Source: Streptomyces physcomitrii
GTDB taxonomy: Bacteria > Actinomycetota > Actinomycetes > Streptomycetales > Streptomycetaceae
NCBI RefSeq assembly: GCF_012273655.1
Contig: NZ_JAAWWP010000019.1
Location: 87,662-149,586, forward strand
DNA: 61,925 nt
Direction of reading: 5' to 3'
Shown here: piece by piece, positions 26,752 through 36,875 of the stretch
How the letters are laid out: each line of letters opens with the position of its first letter
Numbering within the stretch: the first letter of the stretch is position 1
The notes under the pieces: model-generated
Told to the model about the DNA's origin: nothing
Seen by the model: only the letters and a program-made list of their open reading frames with translations
The model's database searches: none
Program-made: the position numbers and the translations under genes

Positions 26752-26857
26752 GGCCCGGGCCGGAAGCGGGAGAGGGACCGAGACCGGGGACCGAGGCCGC
26801 GCCGGTCCCCGCACGCCGGTCCCGGCGCACCCCGCGGCCACCGCATAGCGTGAGGCC

Positions 26858-28042
26858 ATGCCCCAGCCCGTACGCCTCGGATACCCGGCGGCCGCCGCCG
26901 TCTTCGCCATCGGCATGGCCGGTACCACCCTGCCCACCCCGCTCTACGGCCTCTACCGCGAGGAGCTGGGCTTCTCCGAGCTGATGGTGACCGTGGTCTT
27001 CGCCGTCTACGCGGTCGGCGTCATCACGGTGCTGCTCACCGCCGGGGACTACTCGGACCGCGCCGGGCGCCGCCCGGTCCTCCTGCTCGCGCTGCTGCTC
27101 TCCGCCGCCAGCGCGCTGTGCTTCCTCTTCGAGGGCGGGCTGCCGCTGCTCTTCGCCGGGCGGCTGCTCTCCGGCTTCGCCGCGGGGCTCTTCAGCGGCG
27201 GGGCCACCGCCGCCGTCCTGGACCTGGCGCCGCCCGAGGCCCGTGCCCGCGCCGGATTCGCCGCCACCGCCGCCAACATGGGCGGCCTCGGCTGCGGCCC
27301 GCTCCTCGCTGGGCTGCTCGCCGAGTACGCGCCCCGGCCGCTGGCCCTCCCCTTCCTCACCCACCTGGCGCTGCTCGCGCTCGCCGCGCTGCTCCTGCTC
27401 GGCCTGCCGGAGACGGTCGAGAACCGCGAACACCGGCCCCGCCCCAGGCCCCAGGGCATGATCGTCCCGCCCGCGGCCCGGGCGGTGTTCGTGCCCGCCG
27501 CCCTGGCCGGGTTCGCCGGGTTCTCGCTGCTCGGACTGTTCACCGCGGTCGCCCCCAGCTTCCTCGCGGAGACCCTGGGGGTGCGCAACCTCGCCGTCGC
27601 GGGCGCGGTGGTCTTCTCCGTCTTCCTCGCCTCCACCGCGGGCCAGTTGCTCTCCCCGCGGCTCGGTGTCCGCCGCGCCCTGCCCCGCGGCTGCTTCGTC
27701 CTCGTCCTCGGCCTGGCGCTGATCGCCGCCTCGCTGCTGGCGGAGTCGCTGCCGCTGCTGATCCTCGGCGCGGTGACCGGCGGCACCGGCCAAGGCCTCG
27801 CCTTCCGCGCCGCGGTCACCTCGGTGGGCACCGCGGCACCGGCGGCCCAGCGCGGCGCCACCGTCTCGGCGTTCTTCGTCGTCGCCTACACCGGCATCTC
27901 GCTCCCGGTCGTCGGCGTCGGCGCCCTCACCCGCTGGCTCGGCCTGCGCCCCGCGGGCGTCCTCTTCACCGCGATCGTCGCCCTGCTCGCCGTGCTGGTC
28001 GGCCTCCGCCTGCGCCGGACGCCGGCCCCGGAGGCGGCCTGA
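26858..28042 (+). CDS. MFS transporter
   Basis: 394-residue major facilitator protein with 12 predicted helices. The loop 2-3 signature is DYSDRAGRRPVLLLALLLSAASALC, and the second half starts near PAARAVFVPAALAGFAGFSLLGLF. It resembles small-molecule proton antiporters. The substrate is unknown, and no cognate regulator is adjacent. Start ATG 26858, 14 codons before the first helix. Confidence 0.9.
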   Translation: MPQPVRLGYPAAAAVFAIGMAGTTLPTPLYGLYREELGFSELMVTVVFAVYAVGVITVLLTAGDYSDRAGRRPVLLLALLLSAASALCFLFEGGLPLLFAGRLLSGFAAGLFSGGATAAVLDLAPPEARARAGFAATAANMGGLGCGPLLAGLLAEYAPRPLALPFLTHLALLALAALLLLGLPETVENREHRPRPRPQGMIVPPAARAVFVPAALAGFAGFSLLGLFTAVAPSFLAETLGVRNLAVAGAVVFSVFLASTAGQLLSPRLGVRRALPRGCFVLVLGLALIAASLLAESLPLLILGAVTGGTGQGLAFRAAVTSVGTAAPAAQRGATVSAFFVVAYTGISLPVVGVGALTRWLGLRPAGVLFTAIVALLAVLVGLRLRRTPAPEAA

Positions 28043-28141
28043 GCGGCCTGAACCGCGCTCCGGAACCCTGCCCTGCCGCCCTTCGGCACCCCGCCGCCCC
28101 GCCCTGGTACGGACGGCCGCGTCCGCAGAGCGGCCCGGGAA

Positions 28142-28165
28142 CGTACGGTGGCGCCCGACCGTACG
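28142..28165 (+). terminator. Hairpin after the MFS gene
   Basis: An 8-bp perfect stem CGTACGGT/ACCGTACG with an 8-nt loop lies 100 nt downstream of the MFS stop. The remainder of the 405-nt gap 28043-28447 is GC-rich with no supported gene. A long frame running through it into the next regulator has Pro/Arg-rich, non-protein-like translation. Confidence 0.4.
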
Positions 28166-28447
28166 GCGGGCAGCCGCCGTCGGGCCCCGCCCCCGAGTAC
28201 GGCCGTCCCCATGGATGCAGCCACGGCCACGGGGCCCCGGCAATCCCCGGGAGCGGGCCGAGGCAACCCCCGTCCCCGCCGTCCCCCTGGACACAGGTGT
28301 ACCCATGGGCGCAGGCGCACCGGCGCACGCGCCCCCTGTGCGTACGCTCGGCGGTCAACTGCTTCCGGACCGCTGCGTTCCGCGCCGATCTGCGCCAGGA
28401 TGGACGCCACCACTCCTCGGACGGCGAAGCAGAGGTCGAGGCGAGCC

Positions 28448-29761
28448 ATGGCAGTGCGCGGTGGGCTCCGGCAGCGCAGAGCGGCGCTGGAGGACCAATG
28501 GACCCGGGTCGTACCGGAGTTGGCGGCGCGCCGCCCGGAACCGGGAAGGCGCCCCGCCCGGCACGGCGGAAGCGGCGAGAAGAGCCCAGAGGGCGAGCAC
28601 AGCGGCGGCGGCCCCCGGGATCCGGGTGAGGCGGAGCCCCGCCCCGAGGTCACCGACTCCTGGCGGCGCTCGCTCAGCACCGTCGACCCGGGCCGCGACA
28701 GCGCCCCGGTCACCGACGCGGGCGAGGTCGCCCCGCGCTGGGACGGCTCCCCGCTGCGCGGCCCGATCACCGAACTCGCCCCGGAACTGCGCAGCATCGC
28801 CGACGACGCCGGATTCATCGCCGCCGTCACCGACGCCTCCGGGACCATCCTGTGGACCTGCGGCGGCCGGGTCATGCGCCGCCGGGCCGAACGCGTCAAC
28901 TTCATGCCCGGCGGCCGCTGGGACGAGCCCGCCATGGGCACCAACGCCCTCTCCCTCGCCCTGCGCACCGGCCGCCCCAGCAGTGTCTTCTCCGCCGAGC
29001 ACCTGGTCACCGCGCTGCACGGCTGGGCCTGCTACTGCGCGCCGGTCCGCGACGCCGAGGGCCGCACCCTCGGGGTCCTGGACCTGTCCACCACCTGGGA
29101 CCGCTCCCACCCGCTCGCGATGACCACCGTGCGCACCCTGGTCTCCACCCTGGAGGCACGGCTGCGCACCGAACCGGGCCCCGCTCCGGCCGCCGGGCCC
29201 CCGGTACGCCTCTCCTGCCTCGGCCGGGAGTCCGCCATACGCGAGGGCCGGGTGCTGCGGCTGCCGCCCCGCCAGTGGGAGATCCTGACCCTGCTCGCCC
29301 TCGACGACGGCGGCTGGTCCCCGGAGCGGCTGCGCTACGCGGTCTACGGCGAGCGCCCGGTGGCCGCCTCCACCTTCAAGGCCGAGGTCTCCCATCTGCG
29401 CAGCACCCTCGGCGGCGGTATCACCAAGGGCACCTACGCGCTGACCGTCCCGGTCCGCTGCGACGCCACCGAGGTGCTGCACGCCCTGCGCGAGAGCGAC
29501 ACCGCCGCCGCCCTCGCCCGCTACCGCGGCCCGCTGCTGCCCCGCTCCGAGGCCCCCGGCATCACCGAGTGGCGCGCCCGCCTCGAAGTCGCCGTCCGCC
29601 AGGCGGTATTGAGCAGCGGCGATCCCGAACACGCCCTCAAGTACGGGGAATTGGCGCCCTACGACATCGAAGTCCACGAACACGCCCTGCGGTTGCTGCC
29701 CTTCGGCGACAGCAGACGCGGCATCCCCGCGGGCCGCCTGGACGCCGCCCTGCGCAGCTGA
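28448..29761 (+). CDS. GAF domain regulator with C-terminal winged helix
   Basis: 437-residue likely transcription regulator. A linker with VTDSWRRSL (about residue 74) resembles activators of acetoin or alcohol catabolism. A GAF-like sensor follows: GFIAAVTDASGTILWTCGG, MGTNALSLALRTGRPSSVFSAEHL and LGVLDLSTTWDRSHP. The last 180 residues hold a winged-helix module (LRLPPRQWEILTLLALDDGGWSPERLRYAVYGE...STFKAEVSHLRSTLGG). No AAA+ sigma-54 domain is present. It precedes the aldehyde dehydrogenase gene by 138 nt on the same strand, so control of that gene is likely. The start ATG 28448 follows GAGGCGAG. Confidence 0.87.
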   Translation: MAVRGGLRQRRAALEDQWTRVVPELAARRPEPGRRPARHGGSGEKSPEGEHSGGGPRDPGEAEPRPEVTDSWRRSLSTVDPGRDSAPVTDAGEVAPRWDGSPLRGPITELAPELRSIADDAGFIAAVTDASGTILWTCGGRVMRRRAERVNFMPGGRWDEPAMGTNALSLALRTGRPSSVFSAEHLVTALHGWACYCAPVRDAEGRTLGVLDLSTTWDRSHPLAMTTVRTLVSTLEARLRTEPGPAPAAGPPVRLSCLGRESAIREGRVLRLPPRQWEILTLLALDDGGWSPERLRYAVYGERPVAASTFKAEVSHLRSTLGGGITKGTYALTVPVRCDATEVLHALRESDTAAALARYRGPLLPRSEAPGITEWRARLEVAVRQAVLSSGDPEHALKYGELAPYDIEVHEHALRLLPFGDSRRGIPAGRLDAALRS

Positions 29762-29899
29762 GAAGCCCGGCGGCCGCCCACCGCCAACCTTTCACCAACC
29801 TCTTCCTCGCACAGTGGGCCCTGGCGACGCGCGGAGCCGCACCGCCCGCGCGTCGCCGTACCGCACCCCGCCATCCGTACCGCACCGAGGAGAGCCGCC

Positions 29900-31416
<1,517 letters not shown>

Positions 31417-31417
<1 letters not shown>

Positions 31418-31836
31418 TGGCCGCCCCCGCCGACGGCGCTCGCCTGGAGCGGGTCCGGCTGACCGAGGAGGCGGACCGACTGATCGGCACCCTCACCGAG
31501 GTGCACGGCCCCGTCATGTTCCACCAGTCCGGCGGCTGCTGCGACGGAAGCGCCCCGATGTGCTACCCCCGCGGCGAGTTCCGCGTCGGCGCCTCGGACG
31601 TCCTCCTCGGCACGGTGGCGGACGGTGTCCCCTTCTGGATGAGCGCCGACCAGTACACCTACTGGCAGCACACCCACCTCACGGTGGACGTGGTCCCGGG
31701 CCGCGGCAGCGGCTTCTCCCTCGAAGCCCCCGAGGGCGTCCGCTTCCTCCTGCGCTCCCGCCTCTTCACCGACGAGGAGGCCGAACGCGCGGCGGCGGAG
31801 GGCCCGTTGCCCACCGGGGAGTCGGCACCGCAGTGA
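31417..31836 (+). CDS. DUF779 domain protein
   Basis: 139-residue cytosolic protein of the DUF779 family (GPVMFHQSGGCCDGSAPMCYP, then FWMSADQYTYWQHTHLTVDVV). These proteins are commonly encoded next to ExaC-type aldehyde dehydrogenases. The conserved GGCCDGS and MCYP cysteines and histidines suggest metal binding. The role in aldehyde oxidation is not known. The ATG overlaps the dehydrogenase stop, so translation is coupled. Confidence 0.92.
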
Positions 31837-31935
31837 CCGCGGCACCGACACCGCGGTGAGCAGCCGCCCGCGACAGGACGGGTGCGGGCGCGGCAGCCCG
31901 GGCTTTCCGGGCCCGCCCCGCCCGCACCGGGCAGA

Positions 31936-31973
31936 GATACGGGGTCCCGGGGTCGGCGCCGGGACCCCGTATC
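31936..31973. terminator. Bidirectional terminator, 15-bp stem
   Basis: A perfect 15-bp stem (31936-31950 with 31959-31973) and an 8-nt loop lie between the convergent DUF779 and DUF1152 genes. Confidence 0.8.
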
Positions 31974-31995
31974 CGCGGGAGGCATCCGTGCAGGG

Positions 31996-33096
31996 TCACG
32001 GCTCGGCCCGGTGCGGGATATGCCACAGGGGCGCGGTGTAGCGGTGCGGTCGAATGCCGATGAGGAAGCGGCGCAGATCGCCGCGTTGCGAGCCGTGGAG
32101 ACGCAGCGCCTCGGTGAGGTGGCGAAAGGTCGTGTGGGTGACTCCGCGGCTGCGGGCCTGCTCCTCGAACTCGTCGAGACGCGGCAGCACGGCCTCGCAC
32201 GCGAGGGCGGTGCCCGGACGGTCCTTCAGCCGGGTGGCCTTGTCGCGCTCGTAGTCGATCTCCGAGTACCCGCAGACCTCCCGGCTCAGGGCTTCGGCCT
32301 CGTCCAGGGTGCTCGTGCGCAGTAGCGCCCTGGCCAGGACATTGCGGTCCAGGGCTTCGCCCAGGTCGACCTCGTGGACCGTGGGGCTCTCGTCCGTGAG
32401 GGGAACGAGCAGTCCGGCATCGCGTACCTCGCAGAGGCCTCGGACTCCTCGGGCCGTCGCCGCGAGCATCCCGGTCGCCTCGGAGGGGTGCCATTCCAGG
32501 GTCGAGCTGATGGGTTCGGTGTCCTTGACGGTGAAGGTGTGAACCAGGGGACCGAGTCGAGCGCGCACCTCCTCGACGGGCAGCTCGCCGTCGAGGCCGG
32601 GACCGGCGACCAGCAGCCGGACGGACATCTCCGCCCGGCAGCACGCGGCCAGCGTCAGGGCGTCGGCCAGCGGGCTCCTGAGGGTGGGCTCGTCCCCGCG
32701 CGCGAGGACGTCGCCCCCGACGTCGAGCAGATCGATCGAGGTCGGCGCGGAGTCAGCCGCCAACTCGTCGAGCTGGCGGGCGATTCCCTCGGCGCCGTGG
32801 TCCGGATCGATCAGAGCGAGGGTATGCGGAACCTCCGAGGCGAGCCGCGGAAGTGTCGAGCCCGCCGGGTCCACCGGGCGGGCCGTCGGCGGCACCGCCC
32901 AGACGGAGGGGGTGAGTTGTTCGAGGCCGGTGAAGTCCGCCGTGCCCCGGGGCCCGGGCAACGGGTCGATCAGGAGGCGGTCCCAGGCGTACGTCAGGAT
33001 CACCGCCCGCTCTTCCGCTCCGTACAAGGCGGCGTGGACCATGGCGGCGGCGACCGCGTCGCCCCCGCCTCCTGCTGCGACGATCAACCGCGTCAT
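31996..33096 (-). CDS. DUF1152 domain protein
   Basis: 366-residue cytosolic protein of the DUF1152 family. The N-terminus MTRLIVAAGGGGDAVAAAMVH is a Gly-rich nucleotide-binding-like loop, followed by ILTYAWDRLLIDPLPGPR and SIDLLDVGGDVLARGDEP. The biochemical function is unknown. Codon use is less extreme than in the surrounding genes. It diverges from the GntR gene; its upstream region contains the GntR-type operator 40-65 nt before the start, so it may belong to the same regulon. A longer frame to 33231 would cross that operator and was rejected. Confidence 0.85.
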   Translation of the reverse strand: MTRLIVAAGGGGDAVAAAMVHAALYGAEERAVILTYAWDRLLIDPLPGPRGTADFTGLEQLTPSVWAVPPTARPVDPAGSTLPRLASEVPHTLALIDPDHGAEGIARQLDELAADSAPTSIDLLDVGGDVLARGDEPTLRSPLADALTLAACCRAEMSVRLLVAGPGLDGELPVEEVRARLGPLVHTFTVKDTEPISSTLEWHPSEATGMLAATARGVRGLCEVRDAGLLVPLTDESPTVHEVDLGEALDRNVLARALLRTSTLDEAEALSREVCGYSEIDYERDKATRLKDRPGTALACEAVLPRLDEFEEQARSRGVTHTTFRHLTEALRLHGSQRGDLRRFLIGIRPHRYTAPLWHIPHRAEP

Positions 33097-33113
33097 GCGC
33101 CCAAGGCTAGGGC

Positions 33114-33160
33114 TTGACCTCCCGAGGGCCGCCCTATAGTGGCCAATGTCCATAGCCACT
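33114..33160 (+). promoter_or_regulatory. GntR promoter with two overlapping operators
   Basis: A -35-like TTGACC (33114-33119) and -10-like TATAGT (33135-33140, 15-nt spacer) precede the GntR gene. Overlapping the -10 are two half-perfect copies of AGTGGC-N4-GCCACT, at 33138-33153 and 33145-33160, offset by 7 nt. This suggests autorepression and possible control of the divergent DUF1152 gene. Confidence 0.65.
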
Positions 33161-33178
33161 TGAGCAGAAAGAGGGGAC

Positions 33179-33919
33179 ATGCCGCAGATCGAGGAGGCGC
33201 AGCCGAAGTATCTCCAGATCGCGCACCACATACGCGATCAGATTCTCCGAGGCGATCTCCGGCCCGGAGAAGAGGTCCCCTCGGAGCGGCAACTGGCGTC
33301 GGACTGGAAGGTCTCAAGGCCCACCGCCGCCCGATCGTTGGAGGCGCTGAGCAACCAAGGGCTCGTGGAGAAGCGGCAGGGCTCCGGTACCTATGTGCGC
33401 AGCCTTGAAGTCAACCGGCGCGCCCGGGAGTTGTACGGGCGGGCACGGCAGACCGGGAAGATCTACACCCCGGGTGAGTACGCGGTGATCACTTCGGCCG
33501 GGTGGATCGAGGCGCCGGACCACGTCGCTGCCGCACTGGGTCTGGCGGGCGGCCGTCCGGCAGTGCACCGGCAGCGCGTCACGAACGACCGGAACGGGCC
33601 CATCACCCTCTCCACCTCGTGGTTCGCACCTGATGTCGGGCAGCGGGCGCCCAGGCTCCTGGAATCCGAGCGCATCAAGGAAGGCACCCTGAGGTACGTC
33701 GAGGGCATGACGGGTCGCCAGGGCAGCTACGCCGAGGACCGTGTGTGCGCCCGGCTGTCGACCGAGGAGGAAGCGGCGGCTCTCCGGCTCGAACCAGGAT
33801 CCGCAGTCCTGCTCGTGCGCCACGTCGTATTCGATCTCCAGGACCGTCCGCTGGAGTTCGCCGAGGCCACCTATCCGCCGAACCGCTGGGCATTCGAGCA
33901 GGACTACCCACTCGCCTGA
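33179..33919 (+). CDS. GntR/HutC family transcriptional regulator
   Basis: 246-residue regulator. Residues 8-72 are the GntR winged helix (YLQIAHHIRDQILRGDLRPGEEVPSERQL, VSRPTAARSLEAL, QGSGTYV). Residues about 100-240 are a UTRA effector-binding domain (RQRVTNDRNGPITLSTSWF, VCARLSTEEEAAALRL). It lies between three operator clusters with the same half-site and most likely represses its own promoter and the downstream ATPase gene. The effector is unknown. ATG 33179 follows GAGGGG. Confidence 0.92.
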   Translation: MPQIEEAQPKYLQIAHHIRDQILRGDLRPGEEVPSERQLASDWKVSRPTAARSLEALSNQGLVEKRQGSGTYVRSLEVNRRARELYGRARQTGKIYTPGEYAVITSAGWIEAPDHVAAALGLAGGRPAVHRQRVTNDRNGPITLSTSWFAPDVGQRAPRLLESERIKEGTLRYVEGMTGRQGSYAEDRVCARLSTEEEAAALRLEPGSAVLLVRHVVFDLQDRPLEFAEATYPPNRWAFEQDYPLA

Positions 33920-33955
33920 CGGCATCTCGCTTTCCGGAACGGCTTGCATACGGCG

Positions 33956-33996
33956 AGTGGCTAATGCCACTATCCAGTAAGTGGCTAAGGCCACTT
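33956..33996 (+). promoter_or_regulatory. Paired perfect GntR operators
   Basis: AGTGGC-TAAT-GCCACT (33956-33971) and AAGTGGC-TAAG-GCCACTT (33979-33996) are perfect palindromes with centres 24 bp apart, so they sit near-aligned on the helix. They lie 117-157 nt before the HATPase start and 36-77 nt after the GntR stop. A TTGCAT -35-like box is at 33944-33949; the -10 is not clear. Confidence 0.75.
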
Positions 33997-34112
33997 CGGA
34001 TCACGGGCGAAGAGAGGGTCAACCCCCTTGTGTCTTCGGCGTTCTCGATCGTCGACGACCCTGCCCGTGCAGCGTCTGGGCGCCGCTGCGGCGGCAGTGG
34101 CAAGGAGTGAGC

Positions 34113-34556
34113 GTGGAGACCTACGAGATCGACCGATACCCCTCCGAGGACTCACCGCGGCTGGGCGCGATGACCTTGCACCCTCTTCCCGATTCGGTAG
34201 GCAGGGCGCGGCGCTGGTTCCGCAGGCTCATTGCTCCGTACGGCATGGCCTGTTCTGTCGAGGACTGCGTGCTGATGCTCTCCGAGCTGGTGACCAACGC
34301 CATCGTCTACGGGCAGTCGGGCGAACCGTGGATCGTACGCGTGGAGTGGTTCCGCGAAGAGAGTTCCTTGCGGGTCGAGGTACACAACCCCGGGTTACCG
34401 GTGAACGTGCGTCTGCGGCACCCCGATGCCGAGGATGCGCACGGTCGGGGGCTCCTGCTCGTCGACTCCCTCGCCAGTTCCTGGGACTCCGGGCCCAGTC
34501 GTTTCGGCGGGACGGTCGTCACCTTCTCGATGGCCGATGCCTGGCCCGACTCCTGA
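34113..34556 (+). CDS. HATPase domain protein, anti-sigma-factor-like
   Basis: 147-residue single-domain histidine-kinase-like ATPase of the RsbW/SpoIIAB type common in Streptomyces. N-box ELVTNAIVYGQSG binds Mg-ATP, and the G-box region is HGRGLLLVDSLASSWD. No kinase dimerisation domain is present. It may sequester a sigma factor or another protein. GTG 34113 has AAGGAG five nt upstream; a longer frame from 33981 starts in the operator region and is unlikely. Confidence 0.86.
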   Translation: METYEIDRYPSEDSPRLGAMTLHPLPDSVGRARRWFRRLIAPYGMACSVEDCVLMLSELVTNAIVYGQSGEPWIVRVEWFREESSLRVEVHNPGLPVNVRLRHPDAEDAHGRGLLLVDSLASSWDSGPSRFGGTVVTFSMADAWPDS

Positions 34557-34607
34557 CAAGAACAAGGTTCCGCCCCCAGGGGCGTGGCGGACAGGGCCAC
34601 TCCGTCC

Positions 34608-34643
34608 ACCGGGACCCCGGGCAGCAGGCACCCGGGACCCGGT
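34608..34643. terminator. Imperfect bidirectional terminator
   Basis: Arms ACCGGG(A)CC-CCGGG and CCCGGG(A)CCCGGT pair with one or two mismatches, between the convergent HATPase and ABC binding-protein genes. Confidence 0.5.
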
Positions 34644-34662
34644 ATCAACACCCCTCGAACCG

Positions 34663-35715
34663 TCACGTGTTGTTCAGCGGCAGCCCCGGTGGGTTCACCC
34701 GGGAGGTTTTCACCGACTCGTTGCTGAGGTCCCAGGCGGCGAGCCACTTGGCGTACTGGCCGTTCCTGATCAGGTGGTTGATGGCCTCGGCGATGGGTTC
34801 CGCGAGGCCGCTGCCCTTCTTGGCGGTGGCGGCGATCAGGCCCTGGAGTGCGATGCCGGCGCCGGAGAAGGTGCCCGCGTTGCGGGTCGGGTTCGGGGTC
34901 TTCGCGGTCTGGGAGATGTGGTAGGCGATGGTGGGGTTGGGGTCGAAGTAGCTGTCGATCTTGCCGCCGGCCAGGGCCAGATAGGTGCTGTTGCTGTTCG
35001 GGAAGTATTTGACGCGCAGCGTCTTGCCCTCCTTCTTCAGCTTGGACTGCCAGGCGAGGAGGATGCGCTCCTGGTTGGTGCCCGCCCCCACCGCGACGGT
35101 CTGCCCGGCCAGGTTGCGGTAGTCGCCGTCGAAGTTCCAGGTGCTCTTCTCGGGAACCTCGAAGGCCAGGTTGTCCTCGCGGTAGGAGGCGAACTCGTAC
35201 TTCTTCTTGCGCTCCTCGGTGTCGGTGACATTGGAGAAGGCCACGTCGACCTTTCCGCTGTCGAGGCCGAGGAAGAGGTTCTCCCAGGTCGAGTTCCTCA
35301 CCTCCGGCTCCAGTCCGAGGACCGCGGCCACCAGGCGGGCGAGGTCGGGCTCGGCGCCGGTGAGGGTCTTCTGGTCCTGGCCGATGTAGATCAGCGGCGG
35401 GAAGACGGAGGGCAGGGCGCTGGTGCCGATGGTCAACCTGCCTTTGCGGGCAAGGGACTTGGGCAGTCCGGCGCTGATGGACTTCACCTCGGAGACCTTG
35501 AGGTCCGTCTGCGTGGCGACACCGCCCGACAGCGCGCCCACCCTGACCACACCGGGCGGCGGCGCCCCGTCCCCCTCGGTGGCCGCGTCGCTGTCACCCC
35601 CGCAGGCGGCGAGGCCGAGGCCGAGGGAGGCGAGGGCGGTGCCCGCGGCGAGGGTGCGCAGCAACCGGCGGCGGAGTCGGGAGGGGAGAGGGGCGGCGGG
35701 ACGGGAGTCGGGCAT
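34663..35715 (-). CDS. Amino-acid-type ABC substrate-binding lipoprotein
   Basis: 350-residue SBP_bac_3 family lipoprotein. The signal peptide ends in LGLAAC, with a lipid-anchored Cys at residue 38. The mature part has LTIGTSALPSVFPPLIYIGQDQKTLTGAEPDLARLV and FSNVTDTEERKKKYEFASYRED, typical of polar amino acid binding proteins. It is encoded 74 nt after the permease gene. Ligand identity cannot be read from the sequence. Confidence 0.9.
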   Translation of the reverse strand: MPDSRPAAPLPSRLRRRLLRTLAAGTALASLGLGLAACGGDSDAATEGDGAPPPGVVRVGALSGGVATQTDLKVSEVKSISAGLPKSLARKGRLTIGTSALPSVFPPLIYIGQDQKTLTGAEPDLARLVAAVLGLEPEVRNSTWENLFLGLDSGKVDVAFSNVTDTEERKKKYEFASYREDNLAFEVPEKSTWNFDGDYRNLAGQTVAVGAGTNQERILLAWQSKLKKEGKTLRVKYFPNSNSTYLALAGGKIDSYFDPNPTIAYHISQTAKTPNPTRNAGTFSGAGIALQGLIAATAKKGSGLAEPIAEAINHLIRNGQYAKWLAAWDLSNESVKTSRVNPPGLPLNNT

Positions 35716-35789
35716 GGCGGGTCCTTGTCGGAGTCGCGGGAATGGTGTGCCGGAGGGGGAGGCCGCTCGGGCCGGGGGCTTCGCGGCGG

Positions 35790-36875
35790 TCACAGTGCCG
35801 CCTCCCTGCGGGCGCGGGCCCGCAGTCCACCGAGCGAGGCCCGGAGCTTCTGCACGGGGGTCGGCTCCGGGGTCCGGGTCGCGCCCCGGGAGTAGTGGCG
35901 CTCGACGTAGAACTGCACGATCGATACGAGGCTGGTCAGGATCAGGTACCAGACGGTGGCGACGAGGAGCAGCGGGACGATGTCGCCGGGGTAGGTGCTG
36001 CTCATGCTCTGCACGGAGCCGAACAGGTCGAGCAGGGAGACGTAGAAGACCAGTGAGGTGGCCTTGATCAGGCCGATCAGCTGGTTGACATAGCTCGGGG
36101 TGATGGACCGCAGGGCCTGCGGGAGGACGATCCTGGTGAACTGGTGGCGCCTGGGCAGACCGAGCGCGGCCGAGGCGTCGTGCTGGCCCTGGTCGACCGA
36201 GAGGATGCCGCCGCGCACCACCTCGGCGGCGTACGCGGCCTCGTTGAGGCTCAGTCCGACCACGGCGACGGCCATGTCGGTGGCGAGGCGGGACTCGTCG
36301 AAGGTGAAGAAGGCGGGGCCGAAGGGGACTCCGAGGCTCAGCGTCCGGTAGAGCGCGCTGAAGTTGTAGAGGAAGAGCAGCACCACGATCAGCGGCACGG
36401 AGCGGAACAGCCAGATGTAGGTCCAGCTCACCGCCCGCAGCACCGGGCTCCGGGAGAGCCTGCCCAGCGCCAGCAGGACGCCGCCGAGCAGTCCCAGCAG
36501 GGCGCTGTACGCGGTGACTTCGAGGGTGATCAGCAGGCCGTCGAGGATCCTCGGGCGGAGGAACCAGTACCCGAAGCGGTCCCACTGGTAGAAGGGGTTG
36601 GTGGCCAGGCCGTGGATGATCTGGGCGAGGACCACGAGGACGATCGCCGTCACGATCCAGCGCCCCGGATGGCGCCGCGGCAGCACGCGCTGCGCGGCGG
36701 GAAGCGGGGAGGGCGCTGGTTCGCCGGGCTTCTCGGCCTCGGTGGGGGAGCCGGGTGCGGAGACGCGCACGGGTACGGGTGCCGCCCCGGGGGCGGTGCG
36801 GTGCTCCGGGCGGTGGTCCGCCTCGGGGTCGGCGGCCGGGCCCGGGGGCGCGGCAGGGCGGGGAGCTTCGCTCAT
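35790..36875 (-). CDS. Amino-acid-type ABC permease
   Basis: 361-residue HisM/GlnP-type permease. The first 85 residues are a long Pro/Ala-rich cytoplasmic extension, then about six helices with WTYIWLFRSVPLIVVLLFLYNFSALY and the EAA loop EVVRGGILSVDQGQHDASAALGLPRRHQFTRIVLPQALR. No ATP-binding gene lies on either side, so the importer must borrow an ATPase or its partner lies elsewhere. Start ATG 36875, GGAG 8 nt upstream. Confidence 0.9.
   Translation of the reverse strand: MSEAPRPAAPPGPAADPEADHRPEHRTAPGAAPVPVRVSAPGSPTEAEKPGEPAPSPLPAAQRVLPRRHPGRWIVTAIVLVVLAQIIHGLATNPFYQWDRFGYWFLRPRILDGLLITLEVTAYSALLGLLGGVLLALGRLSRSPVLRAVSWTYIWLFRSVPLIVVLLFLYNFSALYRTLSLGVPFGPAFFTFDESRLATDMAVAVVGLSLNEAAYAAEVVRGGILSVDQGQHDASAALGLPRRHQFTRIVLPQALRSITPSYVNQLIGLIKATSLVFYVSLLDLFGSVQSMSSTYPGDIVPLLLVATVWYLILTSLVSIVQFYVERHYSRGATRTPEPTPVQKLRASLGGLRARARREAAL

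Noticed and set aside
28148..28447. N-terminal extension of the GAF regulator
   Set aside because: Translation of the extension is Pro/Arg-rich and non-protein-like; ATG 28448 has a ribosome site.
33096..33231. Longer start for the DUF1152 gene
   Set aside because: The extension crosses the GntR promoter and operators and has no family similarity; ATG 33096 begins the conserved Gly-rich N-terminus.
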